NCBI GenBank assembly: GCA_036897485.1
Contig: JAYMTF010000210.1
Span: 1 to 45,091 of the forward strand
Direction: 5' to 3'
DNA length: 45,091 nucleotides
DNA from: Pelargonium nanum
Lineage: Eukaryota; Streptophyta; Magnoliopsida; Geraniales; Geraniaceae
The notes under the pieces: model-generated
What the model was told of the DNA's origin: nothing
Database searches by the model: none
The model's input: only the letters and a program-made list of their open reading frames with translations
Shown: positions 20,338 to 33,356 of the stretch, piece by piece
Numbering within the stretch: the first letter of the stretch is position 1
Layout: every line of letters starts with the position of its first letter
Translations under genes and position numbers: made by a program

Positions 20338-22521
20338 AAAGTGAAAAGTGTTTGTGTAAAATAGGTATATGTAAGTGGTGTTTCCCAATAATGACATGCA
20401 TATGCAAATGCAATGTATGAGTTGTGGAATTTGTAGCGTAGCCAATAAATAAATACTACTGATACCGCGGAGTTAGTGTACGTAGGTAGTATATATAGTC
20501 AATAATAAATACAAACACCGCGGTATCATTGTAGTATAGTCTATGATAATAAATATTGAGAACCGTAACGCCAAAGCTAGGGACTGTCAATAATAAGCTA
20601 TGTAATGTTTGTTTGTTGTAGAGGTCAAAACACAAAAATGCAATACAAGACAGAAATGGATTAATTGCTTTTTGTTACTTCTCATTGATTATCTCATGTA
20701 GAGTAGACAAAATGAAATGACTTTTCCTCTTGTTTTTGTGTTGTTGGAGTAGACAAAAAAAAAAAAAAGGTTGGTGCATCTAGTATCTCATTTTCATTAA
20801 TTTATAAGATTTTAGTTATTTTACCTCAATTTAATTAATGTTGGTATCTCCCATCCATATTTTCTGAAGCAGGGTTGGTATCCACACATCAAAATCCTGA
20901 TATGAACAATAAATCAAACCTGTTTATGTAATTTAATGTCAATACCAATCATTTTTAATAGAAATGAACAATATTTGCTCATTTCCAAAATTGGTTGCAT
21001 TTTATTCATTTTAAATGATGCAGGTGTTGCAATAAATTGTATATGGAAGTGACAAGTTCTAGGCCAAAGTAGAGGGACAGGTTGATGTGAAAGTGAAGCA
21101 AAGGTGATGACTATACAGACAACAGACCCAGCAATAAATTGTTTCCAATGACCTCCTCATGTTTATGTTCACTATCCCATGTGATCAAGATATACTAACT
21201 ACTAGTGAATGACAAATATGGCCTCACCAAACCAATGCCACATAAATTACTTTACAAAGCTTATATGGACTCTCAATTTCAAATAAGTTGTGATGCGTCC
21301 ATTTGATTCGTGTCAAAAAATACTAGAGCACACGTTGTTTGTAGAAATAATTTGGTGTGTGTGAGACTTGGTGAGTTCGTATTATAAAATAATTAGTGAT
21401 AATCTTGTTCCATCTAGCAAATGACCCAATTCAAATCGAGTCCACCAACTGACTCGTTGGGTCAAGGTAGAGTTGATCAGGTGAGTACGACGGAGGTGCA
21501 ACCGGTTGACGTGGTGAACGTGGATTGGACAAAGGCATTTCACGTGACACAAAAGGTGTGGTTGAGGTGGCCTAAAGAATTTGCAAAAGTGAATAAAAAT
21601 GAGACTTGAGCCAAAGCAAATTGCGGTCAACATCTTACCCGCATAACCGGCCACAACATGCACTTAAAAAACTACAAAATTATGCACTACACGGGTAAGA
21701 AAACTCCAACCCAAGAGTTGCGGTGCAGATCATGATATCAAATCAAATTTTGAACTAGATTCAAATTGATAAAGAGTCATGCGAGCCCAATTCAAAAGAA
21801 TTTCAAATCACATCAGATAAAATTAAAAAAATTAATCTAAAATAAACATATTTATTTGGTCTAATTCAGCTCGATCCGATCTATATTTTCATAGAAAAAA
21901 TTCGATCTAAAACGGTTAACTTCTACATCGACATCCCTATCAATTTCATATCAAATCACAATTTATTAGACCAATTTTAAAAGCTAATCAAAATAAGAAG
22001 TCAATCATTTGCATTTGATTTGTTCAATTTAATATTCACATGTAAAGTAAATTAGTTGTGATACCAAATCCAAACAAACAAAACAAAGAAAACCATATGG
22101 AGTCAAATTCAAGAGACATAAATGAATACCATGTTGCAAAAGAAACCAACACTACTTGGCCCAAATATGTAAATAAATATAATAATAATAAAAAAAACCT
22201 ATTTTCCGATTGCCAATTTACCGTCGGCATGGCTAATAAAATAATAAATAATAAATACAGTAATTAAGTGTCCCCACACTCTCAATTAGTCTATTAAGTG
22301 TTAAGTCACTACTAAAGCACACCTTTTTAATTTTAATCACTCAGATTCAAAACAAAACCAAATCAGGATTTTAGAGAAAACACACAAAAAACACACTGCC
22401 ATTTTCGTTGACGAACTCAAGCACAGCACACAAATCTGCCATGAAAGCACCTTCTCTGCAACTCCTCCCATAAACTCTTCGATTTTTTCTCTCATTTTCT
22501 CGGCAACGATTCGCAATTCGC
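20338..22521. other. Spacer between SEX4 and the glycosyltransferase gene
   Basis: No supported gene is visible. The SEX4 3' UTR occupies the first 120 bases or so. A GC-richer patch at 21415-21600 carries short ORFs on both strands with no recognisable similarity. The last 200 bases form the glycosyltransferase promoter and leader, which contains a short upstream ORF at 22441-22473 (ATG, nine codons, stop). Confidence 0.4.
20461..20527. repeat. Inverted repeat with 10-bp perfect arms
   Basis: GATACCGCGG at 20461-20470 is mirrored by CCGCGGTATC at 20518-20527, with a 47-base loop, about 120 bases past the SEX4 stop. The GC-rich arms stand out in AT-rich DNA. It could be the remnant of a tiny inverted-repeat element or a structured piece of the 3' flank. 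Confidence 0.7.
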
Positions 22522-25500
22522 ATGGGCCGCGATTCGTCTCTTGAGATCGACGTCAATGCCGCCGGCAACGGTAACGGCGCCGGCAACGATCTAGGGTTAC
22601 ACTCGATCCGGGACCGCTTCCCTGTCAAGAGGAACCCTGGCGTCCATCGGGACCGCTCCAAGGCCTCCTCGGATCGACCGTCGCTGCGCAACCGACTGCA
22701 CCGCGATCGCTTCCACCGAAAAGTGTTTCCCTTCAGAGGCGCGTCTCTCTTCTATTTCTTGATTTTCTTCGCCGTCTTCTCCTTTGCGATGGCGTCCATG
22801 GTCTTGCAGAGCTCGATCACGTCGGTGTTCCGCCCCGGGAGGGAGAGGGGGCGGTTGCTCCGGGAAGGCTTGAAGTTCGGGAGTACATTGAAGTTCATGC
22901 CGTCTCGGAGGTTCACGGACGGCGGGAGGCTCGACAAGCTGCGCTCCGAGCCGAGAATTGGCGTTCGGCCGCCCAGGCTTGCTCTGGTGAGTGCTTATCT
23001 GATTGGTGATTTGATTGACTTTGGATCGAATGGAGCTTGTTCATCTTCGATTTCGTTTCTGTAAGCTATTTTGAATTGGGACTGAATCCTATGTTCAGCT
23101 GTAGCATTGGATTCAATGAGCTTCTTTCAGTTTCTGGCCAGTGAACTTAGTTTGACACTGTTCGGATGCTGAGAAAATGGAAGGAAAATCCTTGAATTAG
23201 AACATTTAAGTGTTCAGTTTCGCTCTGATAGGTCCTTGATAATTGTGACTCAAGATTTAGAGATGAATCTACTCACTGGTATTTAATGTTGATAATAGTA
23301 AAGGTTTTAATGTAGATTTTAGTGCGGAAAAGTCAGAGTAAGTAGCTACAAATTGCATATCAGTAAAATAAAAGTAACAGTACAGTTTCGAGATCTTGTG
23401 AAAGATTTCACAGAGCTTATGGTAAACTTTTACATTTAAGAAAAAATTCAAGACTTTGATTTTCAAGTGATGAACATGATAGATTGTTTAACATTTTTTT
23501 TTAAAATATATTAATGAGGAAATATGTACATTGCCATATGTAATTTTAAACCAGCAAGTTTAGACCTTATCGAGCATGAAGGAAGATATATATGTACTGA
23601 AGGTTGTATTTTATGGCATACTTTGCAAGGAGGGTGAATAAAAAAGAAAAAAGAAAACTTAGTCATTATAGCTAAAGAAAATTATGCTTGCTCAGTTGTG
23701 GAAAGTTTTTTGGCTTTGGAAGAAATGAACGAAAACTTATACCATTAGTTGAAGTTAACTTTACCACTTGTGTAACAGCGTAAAAGCTGTCAGTCTTTTG
23801 AAATTGACATAAAATCTATATGAATGATATTCATTAATAGAGAAGCTTTAGAATCTTGCTGGGAAGAATTTCCCTAAAACGAAGCTAATCGTTCTTCTAA
23901 ACAGTAGATCCTTTTTCAGTGACTCTGATCATAGTTTCACTGCTGCACTCACGTGTTGCTGCTCTTCATTTGTATCCTTACATTGTCAGTCAGGAAGTGT
24001 CTTTTATTATGATGGTATTTAAAAGGGAACTAATTGAACTGATCTTGATCTTGATATTACTGAATTTAAAATCATAAGTTGGCCTTACTTTCATCTTGGG
24101 TAAGCCTTACTTCCATCTTAAGTAGAGTCCTGGTAAGGTAGAGAGGGATAGAGGATCTCTAGTCTGGTAAGCTTGTAATTGATGAACTTGCAATGGCTCT
24201 AGCTGACAAAGATAGTTACATATGAAGCCCCTCATCCTGTTGATGAGATTCCATGGGTTCAATTTTGAGAATCATCGAATGTAAACAGTGGTCAAAACTA
24301 TTATTCATATGTTTTGTATATTAAATTGATATGAATTTCGTATATTAATTGTACCTTTTTAATGTATGTCAGATCTTAGGAAATTTAAAGAAAGATCCAC
24401 ACTCGTTAATGTTGTTTACTGTGATGAAGAATCTACAGAAACTTGGTTATGCGCTTAAGGTAATTGCTCCGATATTTTCTCGTGTCATTTTCTTCCTCTT
24501 CTTTTTTATTACTTTTTATTATATATGTACATTATTTTTCATAATAGCACCAGTGTGTAATGCTGTGTTCTTTCACTGTAGAAATGATCTACATTACTAG
24601 CATCTAAATTTTTTCCGTATAGAGTACATACACTTCCTTCCCAATGAACATGTACCTGATAAATTCCATGAAGGGAAGTTTGGATAACCATCAGACATCC
24701 TAGTTTGATGTAATTGTCTTGATACAAATGTTTTTTTAATGTCAAAACAAGTGTCATAGAAATAGATTGGATAAACTAAGTGTTCTTAACTGTAGATTCA
24801 GGAAATCTAATCCATTCTTCCTCATCTATTTGACAGGTTTATGTACTACAGGATGGTCAAGCACGTTCAATTTGGGAGCAAATAAGTAGCCAGATTTCAA
24901 CTTTAGTTCCAGATCAATATGGCCATGTTGATTGGTCCATGTATGTTTGCCTGTTGTTCTAATTGCTGTCTGTCTTTATAGCAATGTACACATTGTTCGG
25001 TAAAATTGGCAGTGTGGTTTATATTTGTTTTTTTTTTTCCTTTTCAACAACAGTTTTGAAGGTATTATTGTTGATTCGCTTGAAGCCAAAGAGGCCATTT
25101 CAAGGTATGGAATTTGTCATATATTCTCTCTGTGATGTGTAAATCTATGAGTGCACATAAACATAATTAATTTCTTATGATAATTATTAGTACAATTTCA
25201 ACTATCACAATGTGCAAAAATATCACATTCTATGGCCTCGTGCTAGGCATGCCGCATGCTGTTAGGAAGTGAGATATTTAATAAATGAATAAATACTTTA
25301 TGTTTATAGCATAGCTATGAGTGGAGGGCGGATTATCCAATAAGTGAATGTGAGGCTTATAAGCACATATTCTTACTAGTGTGAGTGTTGCATAGAAACT
25401 GAAGCTGATACTTCATATATCTAAAGAACAAGAAAGATAGGGTTGGGTGCAGGAAAACAGGTATTCTGGCTGTTGAGCTCCTATGGATTCCTTTTGACTG

Positions 25501-28500
25501 TTTACCATCTATGCTATAAGAGGATTCACTAGGCTCCTTTTTGGGAGAAAAAAGGGGGTGGGGGCAGGATTATGATTTAGAAGACTACTCATGAGGAGTT
25601 TCAAAGAACCAATTTACTGGTTCATTCTTACTCTTAGGAACTAGAGAACCTTCAGCTAGAATTATAGTGTTGGATTTTAAACTGAAAGTATATCTGTAGA
25701 AGCTCATTTTCTGTGTTCGAAACTGGTTATTATGATTTAGTCGTAGTAATAACATGCAAGGCTTTGGAAGATTCAATGGCAAGCTTATAATAATAAATAT
25801 GAGTATGGCACACATAGATGCCATGCCACTTATTAATCTCGGGTCCTCTCTTTTAAGAATTTGTTAGTTTTGGCATTTAACGTTGGCATTTAATGAAAAT
25901 GTAGAATTTTTTTGGTACCAGGGCAAATGGTGCCTTCTATTTACTCTTTTCCCTTGTGGGTCATGACTCATGAAATTCTTCTTCCTAGTTTTAAAGGGTT
26001 TGGTGAGGGTGTTTCACAGAAATACAACTGAACATATTGTTGAACCTGTTGCTTTAGTCTCTCTACTCTTGCCAACTTAATTCCAAAAGGACCTTCATAG
26101 TTCATAGCATATATGTTCAATAAAAATATAATGATAAATGTTGGGCAAAGTTTGTTATTTCTCCTGAGAGGGGACTGTGAACTCAGTATAAGAATATGTA
26201 TTTCGTTGTTTTATGCATGCATGATATTATTTTTCCTTTATATATTTATAAAATATAGTCTATGGTTAGTAAGTTTTATATTTATGCAGCTTAATGCAGG
26301 AGCCTTTTTGTTCCATACCACTTATATGGATAATTCATGAAGATACACTTGGAAATCGTCTTCTAGCATATGAAGAGATGGGCTGGAAGGACCATGTTTC
26401 ATACTGGAGACGTGCTTTTAGCAGGGCTAATGTTATTGTGTTTCCAGATTATTCTCTTCCGGTAAATTTGGTATCTTGTAGTGAATATGTTTTACCTTGT
26501 ATAAACATTTATATGCTGTTTCTCAGTTATTATCCTTCCTGTATCAGATGTTATATAGTGTGCTTGACACTGGAAACTTCTTTGTGAATCCTGGATCACC
26601 AGTAGATGTGTGGACTGCAGAAAGCTACAGTAAGACCCATTCCAAGTATCAATTGAGGAGTAATGCTGGATTTACTAAAGATGATGTGCTGGTTCTAGTT
26701 GTTGGAAGTTCTTTCTTTTACAATGAACTGTCATGGGATTATGCTGTGGCAATGCACTCCATAGGACCTCTACTTACCAAATATGCACGGAGAAGAGATG
26801 CTGATGGATCATTTAAATTTGCTTTCTTATGTGGTAATTCCACCGATGGATCTGATGATGCATTACAGGTAATCAGCTACTGATCAGTCAACTATAGATT
26901 GTGCTTTATATTGATAGATTACATTTAAGTTTCTTGTGTCTATCCTCATCACCTGCTAGTGCCTTCATTTATGAAATGAATGAATGCTCTAAATATTATT
27001 ATGGATGCAGGTCATTAAAGGAATTATAAATAGTATATCATTTTCATTACAATTTTGCATCTGCCTTTACTTTTAAGTAGTCTGGCAAGGTGATTAAGAT
27101 ACGATATCCTCCATCTAAGTGTGATTGGTTAAAAATCTTCGCATTTTTTCATAATTTGTAAATCTTGTCTGCTCTTTGTGCATACCCCTTATTTGGGAGG
27201 CTTTTGATATGCAATTTGTGGTTCTTGACTTCTTACAGATCTCTTTATTGAATTATTTCATGAAGATGTTGGAATAAAAGCATTAATAAAATAGCACTAC
27301 ATTGGAAATAATAATAGAAGCATTCCTGTATTACATATACTGTAAATTGTACCTTGTCAAATCTTGTTATGCCTTCAATTCACCCCATGTTATTTCTTCC
27401 GCATGATTGTTACTATTTAATCTTGAGAGCATGAATTGAACCCTTGTACGTTCTGTGTAGGAAGTCTCTTCACGTCTAGGACTCCTTCCTGGTTCTGTAA
27501 GGCATTATGGCATGAATGATGATGTAAATAGTGTGTTATTAATGGCTGACATTGTTCTCTACGGGTCATCTCAAGATGAGCAAGGTTTTTCTTCGTTACT
27601 CACTCGAGCAATGACCTTTGGAATACCTGTTCTAGCACCTGATCTTCCCATCTTGAGAAAATATGTAGGTCCATCTATGGTTCTCATTTCTTGGTTCCTT
27701 AATTTCAAAAGGATAAAGGGTTTTTATCAATTCTGTTTCTGACATTATGAAGGAATTTCTACTTGCAGGTTATTGATGGATCACACCTAATATTTTTTCC
27801 AAAACATAATCCTGATGCTTTGATGAGGGCATTCTCACTTTTAATCTCAAATGGGAATCTCTCTAAATTTGCTAAAACAGTAGGTTCCTCTGGAAAATTG
27901 CTTGCTAAAAACATGCATGCATTTGATTGCGTAACTACTTATGCAAAGCTTTTGGAGAATGTGCTCAATTTTCCATCAGATGCATCGCTACCAGGCCCTG
28001 TTTCTCAGCTTCAACCAGGGGCATGGGAGTGGAATATGTTCCGTAAAGAAGTAGAAGAGAGAATTGGTGGTGTGCAGAACTTAAACGAGAATGTAACTTC
28101 TAGGAGATCTAGTATTGTCTATGCCCTCGAGGAGCAGTTGGCTGATGTCTTCAGTTCAAGAAGCATATCTGAGAATGAAACTGAACTAGATATCCCAAGT
28201 GAACTAGATTGGGATATTTGGAGAGAAATGGAGAACTCTGAAGAACATGAGCGGCTAGAATTAGAGGAGGTATATTTCATCTACCTCAGTTCCATGACAG
28301 CATTTTCCCTTCTTAGTTTTCATATCATTTTGTTTAAAAGTCACTGATATAGAGAATCTTTTCATACATTTTAGCTTGAAGAAAGAATGGAAAAAGACTC
28401 TGGCATGTGGGATGATGTATATCGTAATGCTCGGAAAGCTGAAAAAATTACTAGGTTTGAAGTAAATGAAAGGGATGAGGGAGAACTAGAAAGGACGGGC

Positions 28501-31012
28501 CAACCAGTAAGCATTTATGAGATATACAGTGGAGCCGGGGCATGGCAGTTTTTGCACCATGGTTCTTTGTATCGAGGGTTAAGTCTTGTGAGTATCATAT
28601 GCCCAGATTTTATGCATTATTTTTCATCAATGATATCATATTTCTTTTAGTTTTTATGGTTTATTAGGGTTTCACAATTTATTCAACTTGTTGGTTAACT
28701 TAATATGAATATGCATCTTTCTAGCAATCTGAAGAGAGATTAAAGGAATGAATAGTATGTAGCGTTTGGATCAAAGTTTTGGAATGGTAATGAGAATGCG
28801 ATTGCCATTCTAGAGTCATTTTCATGACCAAAAAATCTTAATCAAACATGAACAATGAGAATCTCACTCCCATTCTGATTCTTGATAAACAAAAATTCTA
28901 ATCCAAACGCTAGTTTAGGACGTTTGAAAATCCTTTCTGTTGGAGTAAAACAACCTTTACCCTTTTTAGATGAAAATAAATTTAAAAGCGAATGTGCGGC
29001 TCCCAATCTTTTTATATTTGGAAATTTAAATGTGTGTGAAAAAAAAAAGTGTGGTGTGTTTATTTTTTTTGTATTTGAACTCTATGTTAGAAGTTCCTTC
29101 CTGTATCTTTTGTTTTACCAAACTTACTAAACATAGATTAGTAACCATTATAATTTGCAATTGAATGAGCACCTCCATTGCTTTTAATCATCCTACATTG
29201 TATCTGTCAGTCTAGAAGATCACAGAGGTTAAGGTCTGATGACGTGGATGCTGTTAGCCGCCTCCCCCTTTTAAATGACAGTTATTATCGCGATATTCTG
29301 TGTGAGATTGGAGGAATGTTTTCTATTGCAAATAAGGTGGATAACATTCACAGTAGACCTTGGATAGGGTTTCAGTCATGGCGTGCTGCTGGTAGGAAGG
29401 TATTTCTTTTCTCAGTAGAATTGTATTATTTCTCATTTGTTTTGCATTCTAATTTAGTAAATTCACTCCTCAATCTTTTATCAAATGTAAACCTTCTCTG
29501 AAATGAAAGGTAAAAAAAATGAAAGTCCTTGATGTTCAAAGGAAGTACGAAATGGTTTTCAGGATAAAGAAAAGAAAATAATAATTATATGAGCTGAACT
29601 TGGTATCTTCTTGAAATCAGAAGTTGTTTGATTGTTCTTTAGTTTGCAAATTGCTCCTCAGCTTCAGTTTCTAAAAGCAGGTTTCATTGTCCACAAAAGC
29701 GGAAAGGGTTGTGGAAGAAACAATACAACAAGAAACCAAAGGAGATGTAATGTACTTCTGGGCACACTTGGACATTGATGCTGGTGTTTCAGGAAGCAAT
29801 GATGCGCCCACATTTTGGTCCATGTGCGACATCCTGAATGGAGGACAATGCAGGTATGATATGTTATTTACTATGATGGTCACATAACATATTCTTTTCA
29901 TATAATCTTTCTAAAAGTAAGGCTGGCAAGGATTTGGTTGTTTAATAGGCCGTCTTGCCGTGTAATAAGGATACACAGTACTAACATAGAAAGTTTTCAA
30001 TCACTCCAGAATTCTTTATGCTATCTTTTTTTTGTGGATTGCTAGATCAGTAAGTCTTATAATATGCTCTACGGTATTCCCCAATTTTGTGGTCTCTTAG
30101 TATTCTAATATCCGTTTGAAAGTGTACATTTCATGAAGAAGCTATATGTGCCTTGAAGATAAATAGTTTTCATTTTGAAATGCCTGCAGATCTGCTTTTG
30201 AAAGAGCCTTTCGCCAAATGTATTCCTTGCCGTCATATGTAGAAGCTCTCCCCCCCATGCCAGAGGATGGCGGCCGCTGGTCGGCCCTCCACAGCTGGGT
30301 GATGCCAACTCCTTCCTTTCTAGAATTCATAATGTTTTCCAGGTAGTTCCAGTGGCATAACTTTGTTCCAGTTACGTGCCAAATGTGCTTGTCGTGTATC
30401 TGCCAAATATCAATGAAAACATAACTGAAATTCTACTACCCTACTGCAGGATGTTTGCTGATTCTCTCGATTCTTTGCATATCAATTCTAGCAAAGTTGA
30501 TTTATGTTTGTTGGGTTCGTCAGAGATCGAGGTAAGCCATTCTTGTCCAAAAGTAGAAGTAGCTGTGTTGTATGTTTTTATGTGAATTTACAGATGATCT
30601 GTTTTTATGTGAATTTAAACAGAAAAAACACTGTTACTGTCGGGTTTTGGAACTTCTGGTAAACGTCTGGGCCTATCATAGTGCACGGAAAATGGTATAC
30701 ATAAACCCAGAAACAGGATCACTAGAAGAGCAACATCCAGTTGACCTACGGAAGGGATTTATGTGGGCCAAGTACTTCAATTTTACGTTGTTAAAGAGCA
30801 TGGATGAAGATCTGGCAGAGGCCGCGGATGACAATGATCATCCGAGTGACCCATGGTTGTGGCCTTTAACCGGCGAAGTGCATTGGCGAGGGGTTTACGA
30901 AAGAGAGAGAGAAGAAAGATATAGGGCGAAGATGGACAAGAAAAGAAAAACAAAAGAGAAACTATACGAAAGAATGAAGCACGGGTACAGGCAAAAGTCC
31001 CTCGGAGGATAG
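22522..31012 (+). CDS. Large GT4-like glycosyltransferase family 1 protein, type II membrane
   Basis: Fourteen exons join in frame: 22522-22986, 24373-24459, 24837-24940, 25054-25104, 26290-26461, 26548-26868, 27461-27664, 27769-28269, 28375-28587, 29211-29399, 29681-29853, 30190-30342, 30450-30531 and 30623-31012, giving 1034 aa. Length and order fit the plant family of Arabidopsis At4g01210. The first exon gives a basic cytosolic tail and one hydrophobic segment at about 74-97 (LFYFLIFFAVFSFAM), typical of Golgi type II enzymes. A GT-B fold with a C-terminal Rossmann region lies around 340-470, including MADIVLYGSSQDEQGF and RAMTFGIPVLAPD. The usual E-x7-E acid pair of GT4 enzymes reads Q441 and R449. 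The C-terminal third (from about 620) is plant-specific, with acidic and tryptophan-rich stretches and a basic charged tail. The substrate is unknown. Confidence 0.92.
28760..28912. mobile_element. Small MITE in glycosyltransferase intron 9
   Basis: Twelve-base perfect terminal inverted repeats (TAGCGTTTGGAT and ATCCAAACGCTA) bound about 153 bp of non-coding DNA, with further subterminal pairing (GGAATGG against CCATTC). No clear target duplication was seen, so the superfamily is left open; hAT-like and Harbinger-like are both possible. Confidence 0.7.
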
Positions 31013-31424
31013 GAAGCTCATCCCAACCGAGTCTTACTAAATACTGTAACCATAACCACTGGACTCCTAACACCGGCAGCTGAACCTACAATGTTTCTCA
31101 ACTCGGAGTGGTAAACGATCTCATAGAGAAGCTCGGTTCTAACTGCATCAATATTGTTCACGAAGAGAGATCCCTGTCTCAATACTTCTCGCTTAGAAGA
31201 CGAAAGAAAAAGACGGCTATTACAGATCACAAGTGTTTTGAAGTCTCGAGTTTTAAGCAGGATACAGAATATTGGATTTCATTTTTTGACCAATCAGAAT
31301 GTTCATTTTAGCTGGTAGAGAAGATGTATTCTTTCGTCATTGTATATTTGATTTAGCAAATGTTAAGAACAATTTTGATCGAGGTGAACAGTTTTTATTC
31401 ATGCTCGGTTTTCGTTCAAAAACT
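31013..31424. other. Glycosyltransferase 3' flank
   Basis: No separate gene is seen. The stretch most likely holds the 3' UTR of the glycosyltransferase and then leads into the tandem repeat at 31425. Confidence 0.4.
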
Positions 31425-31701
31425 CATTATGGTAGACTTGGTAGTAAAGGTGCCAAGTATATAATGAAGTGACAAAAATGCCATTTTCGACTTTTGTTTG
31501 ACGGGATGGACACCTTTAAGCAATACTACACGAGAGTAATTTTCATTCGAGACGGGAAAGATCATTATGGTAGACTTGGTGGTAAAGGTACCAAGTATAT
31601 AATGAAGTGCCAAAAATGCCATTTTCGACTTTTGTTTGACGGGATCGGCATCTTTCAGCAATACTACACGAGAGTAATTTTCATTCGAGCCGGAAAAGAT
31701 C
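31425..31701. repeat. 138-bp tandem repeat, two copies
   Basis: CATTATGGTAGACTTGGT occurs at 31425 and 31563, and the two 138-bp units match throughout except for scattered substitutions (for example GTGCCAAG against GTACCAAG). Flanking partial matches hint at a third, decayed unit upstream. The unit length is a multiple of three, so reading frames pass through both copies, including a minus-strand frame of 95 codons. Nothing identifies a protein. Confidence 0.85.
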
Positions 31702-33356
31702 ACAAAGACATTATTTTCTCAAAAAGGAAGCTGTAGTATAGAATTTTTTATTGGGACCAATCCACCATAATACCAATTCTGGGCCCTGAGTGGAGTCTTT
31801 GTCATTTACTAGTAAATATTTTCATATGGGCCCCGGAATGTTTCTAAAATTTAAAATCACCCCTAGTAATTAAAATATTTACTAAATTCCCGCCTTAAAT
31901 CTCAGCAGAACCAATTGCAGTTAATTCACAGTTCATGTCACTCGGTGTGTAGGGTTTTAGAATTCTCTCGCTCTTTCTCGCTTGCTCGTCGTTGAAGCTC
32001 GGGTAACGCAAATTCTACGCTCAAGCTCTCTCTAATTTTGCTTCTGTTTCTTGATTCTTTGTTCATCGCTTTCCAATCTTTTTTTGCCATTTCTGTATTT
32101 TGAAGTTTCACTAGCTTCACTGTATGTTGAATCTTTTGCTTCAGTTTGGCTTTACACTTATGTCTGATTGTTGGGTTTTTCCTGTTTTTTTGTTTTTGTT
32201 TTTGTTTCTGGGTTTCAAATTTTCTTTGTTTTCATTTCATTTCTGGGACGGTTACCTGTGTTAGCTTCTGCTCCTAATTTACTCTGATTTCATTTTCGCT
32301 TTGTAGTTCCAAGTTTTGAGTGATAATCCGGTGGTAGTGAGACGTGTTCTTGGGTAGGTTGAAATGGGAGTTTCTTTGTTCTTAAAGACCTGTGGTTTCT
32401 GATTCAAGATATTAGGATTCCAAATTGTTGCAAATTTTAGGAAAATAGGACAGTATTTTAGAGAAGAAAAAGTTGTGCTGAGGTTAATCTTTCAATGTTT
32501 GGAAACCTATACAAGATTTCTATTCTTGTTTTTTGAGTTTTCTCTGCTTTGGACTCTGATGGAGTTTAATTTCCACTTATATGGGGGTGACATTACTGCA
32601 AATAATGGGGGATGGTTGGTGGATTTCATTTTGTTAATGTCGATTTATGAACGTGTAAAGATGGGGCTTTGTGAGAGATGCAAATTAAACCTAGTGTGCA
32701 AGTAACGTGCTTAAGGGATACGGTGAAAAAAAAGGGGATACGGTGTGTATGCAGTGCTAGGTCTTTGTTATTGCTCCTATTTTGCAATTTTGACAACATT
32801 TCATCTTGTATTTTGAATGCTATGAATTGCTTCTTTCTTTTTTTTTTGTTATGTTTCTTCCCGGTGCATTCAGTTCAGTATGTATTTTGCTTGTGAAATA
32901 GGGTGGATATGTCATTTTCTGAAAGGTTTTATGAGATCGCCTGTGGCAACTTGTTTAGATGATTTCAATCATCATTGGCTGAATTCCTAGAATATATTCA
33001 TGCTTGTTGTTATGGTCATCGGAATATAATTATGCAACTGGGATGCAATTACAATGACTTACATCTGGTACTTAGCATGTGGGATCTTAGTTCAGAGTGG
33101 AAACAATGAAATGATGACTTCGGTTTGGTTATTTTTTTTTCCATGGAAGTGAACTGTATGTTATTTTTTTACAAGTGAATATTGTAGTAACTTGGCTTGT
33201 ATTAGGGCAGATATCATCTCTTTCTCATTTTCTCCGGGTTGGTTACTGCATAATCTATAACTTAGCTACGATTGGCATGGAATATCTATATGTATCACGA
33301 GTCCCTTATTCTGATTTTGTTGCAGGCCGGTCAAAGCTGGTGAGCTTCTAAACAGC
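31702..33356 (+). promoter_or_regulatory. Promoter, 5' UTR exon and leader intron of the At3g52170-like gene
   Basis: A CT-rich stretch near 31960-32000 ends in a donor-like CTCGGGTAACG. The next good acceptor is TTTTGTTGCAG ending at 33325, 31 bases before the chosen ATG. This layout suggests a non-coding first exon and a leader intron of about 1.3 kb. No other gene is visible in the stretch. Confidence 0.45.

Noticed and set aside
21382..21663. Overlapping ORFs on both strands
   Set aside because: Neither has recognisable motifs, splice context or promoter. The GC-richer patch alone explains the missing stops.
22371..22691. Minus-strand ORF of 106 codons over the glycosyltransferase start
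   Set aside because: It is the antisense shadow of the GC-rich first exon, and the sense frame encodes the conserved N-terminal region with its membrane segment.
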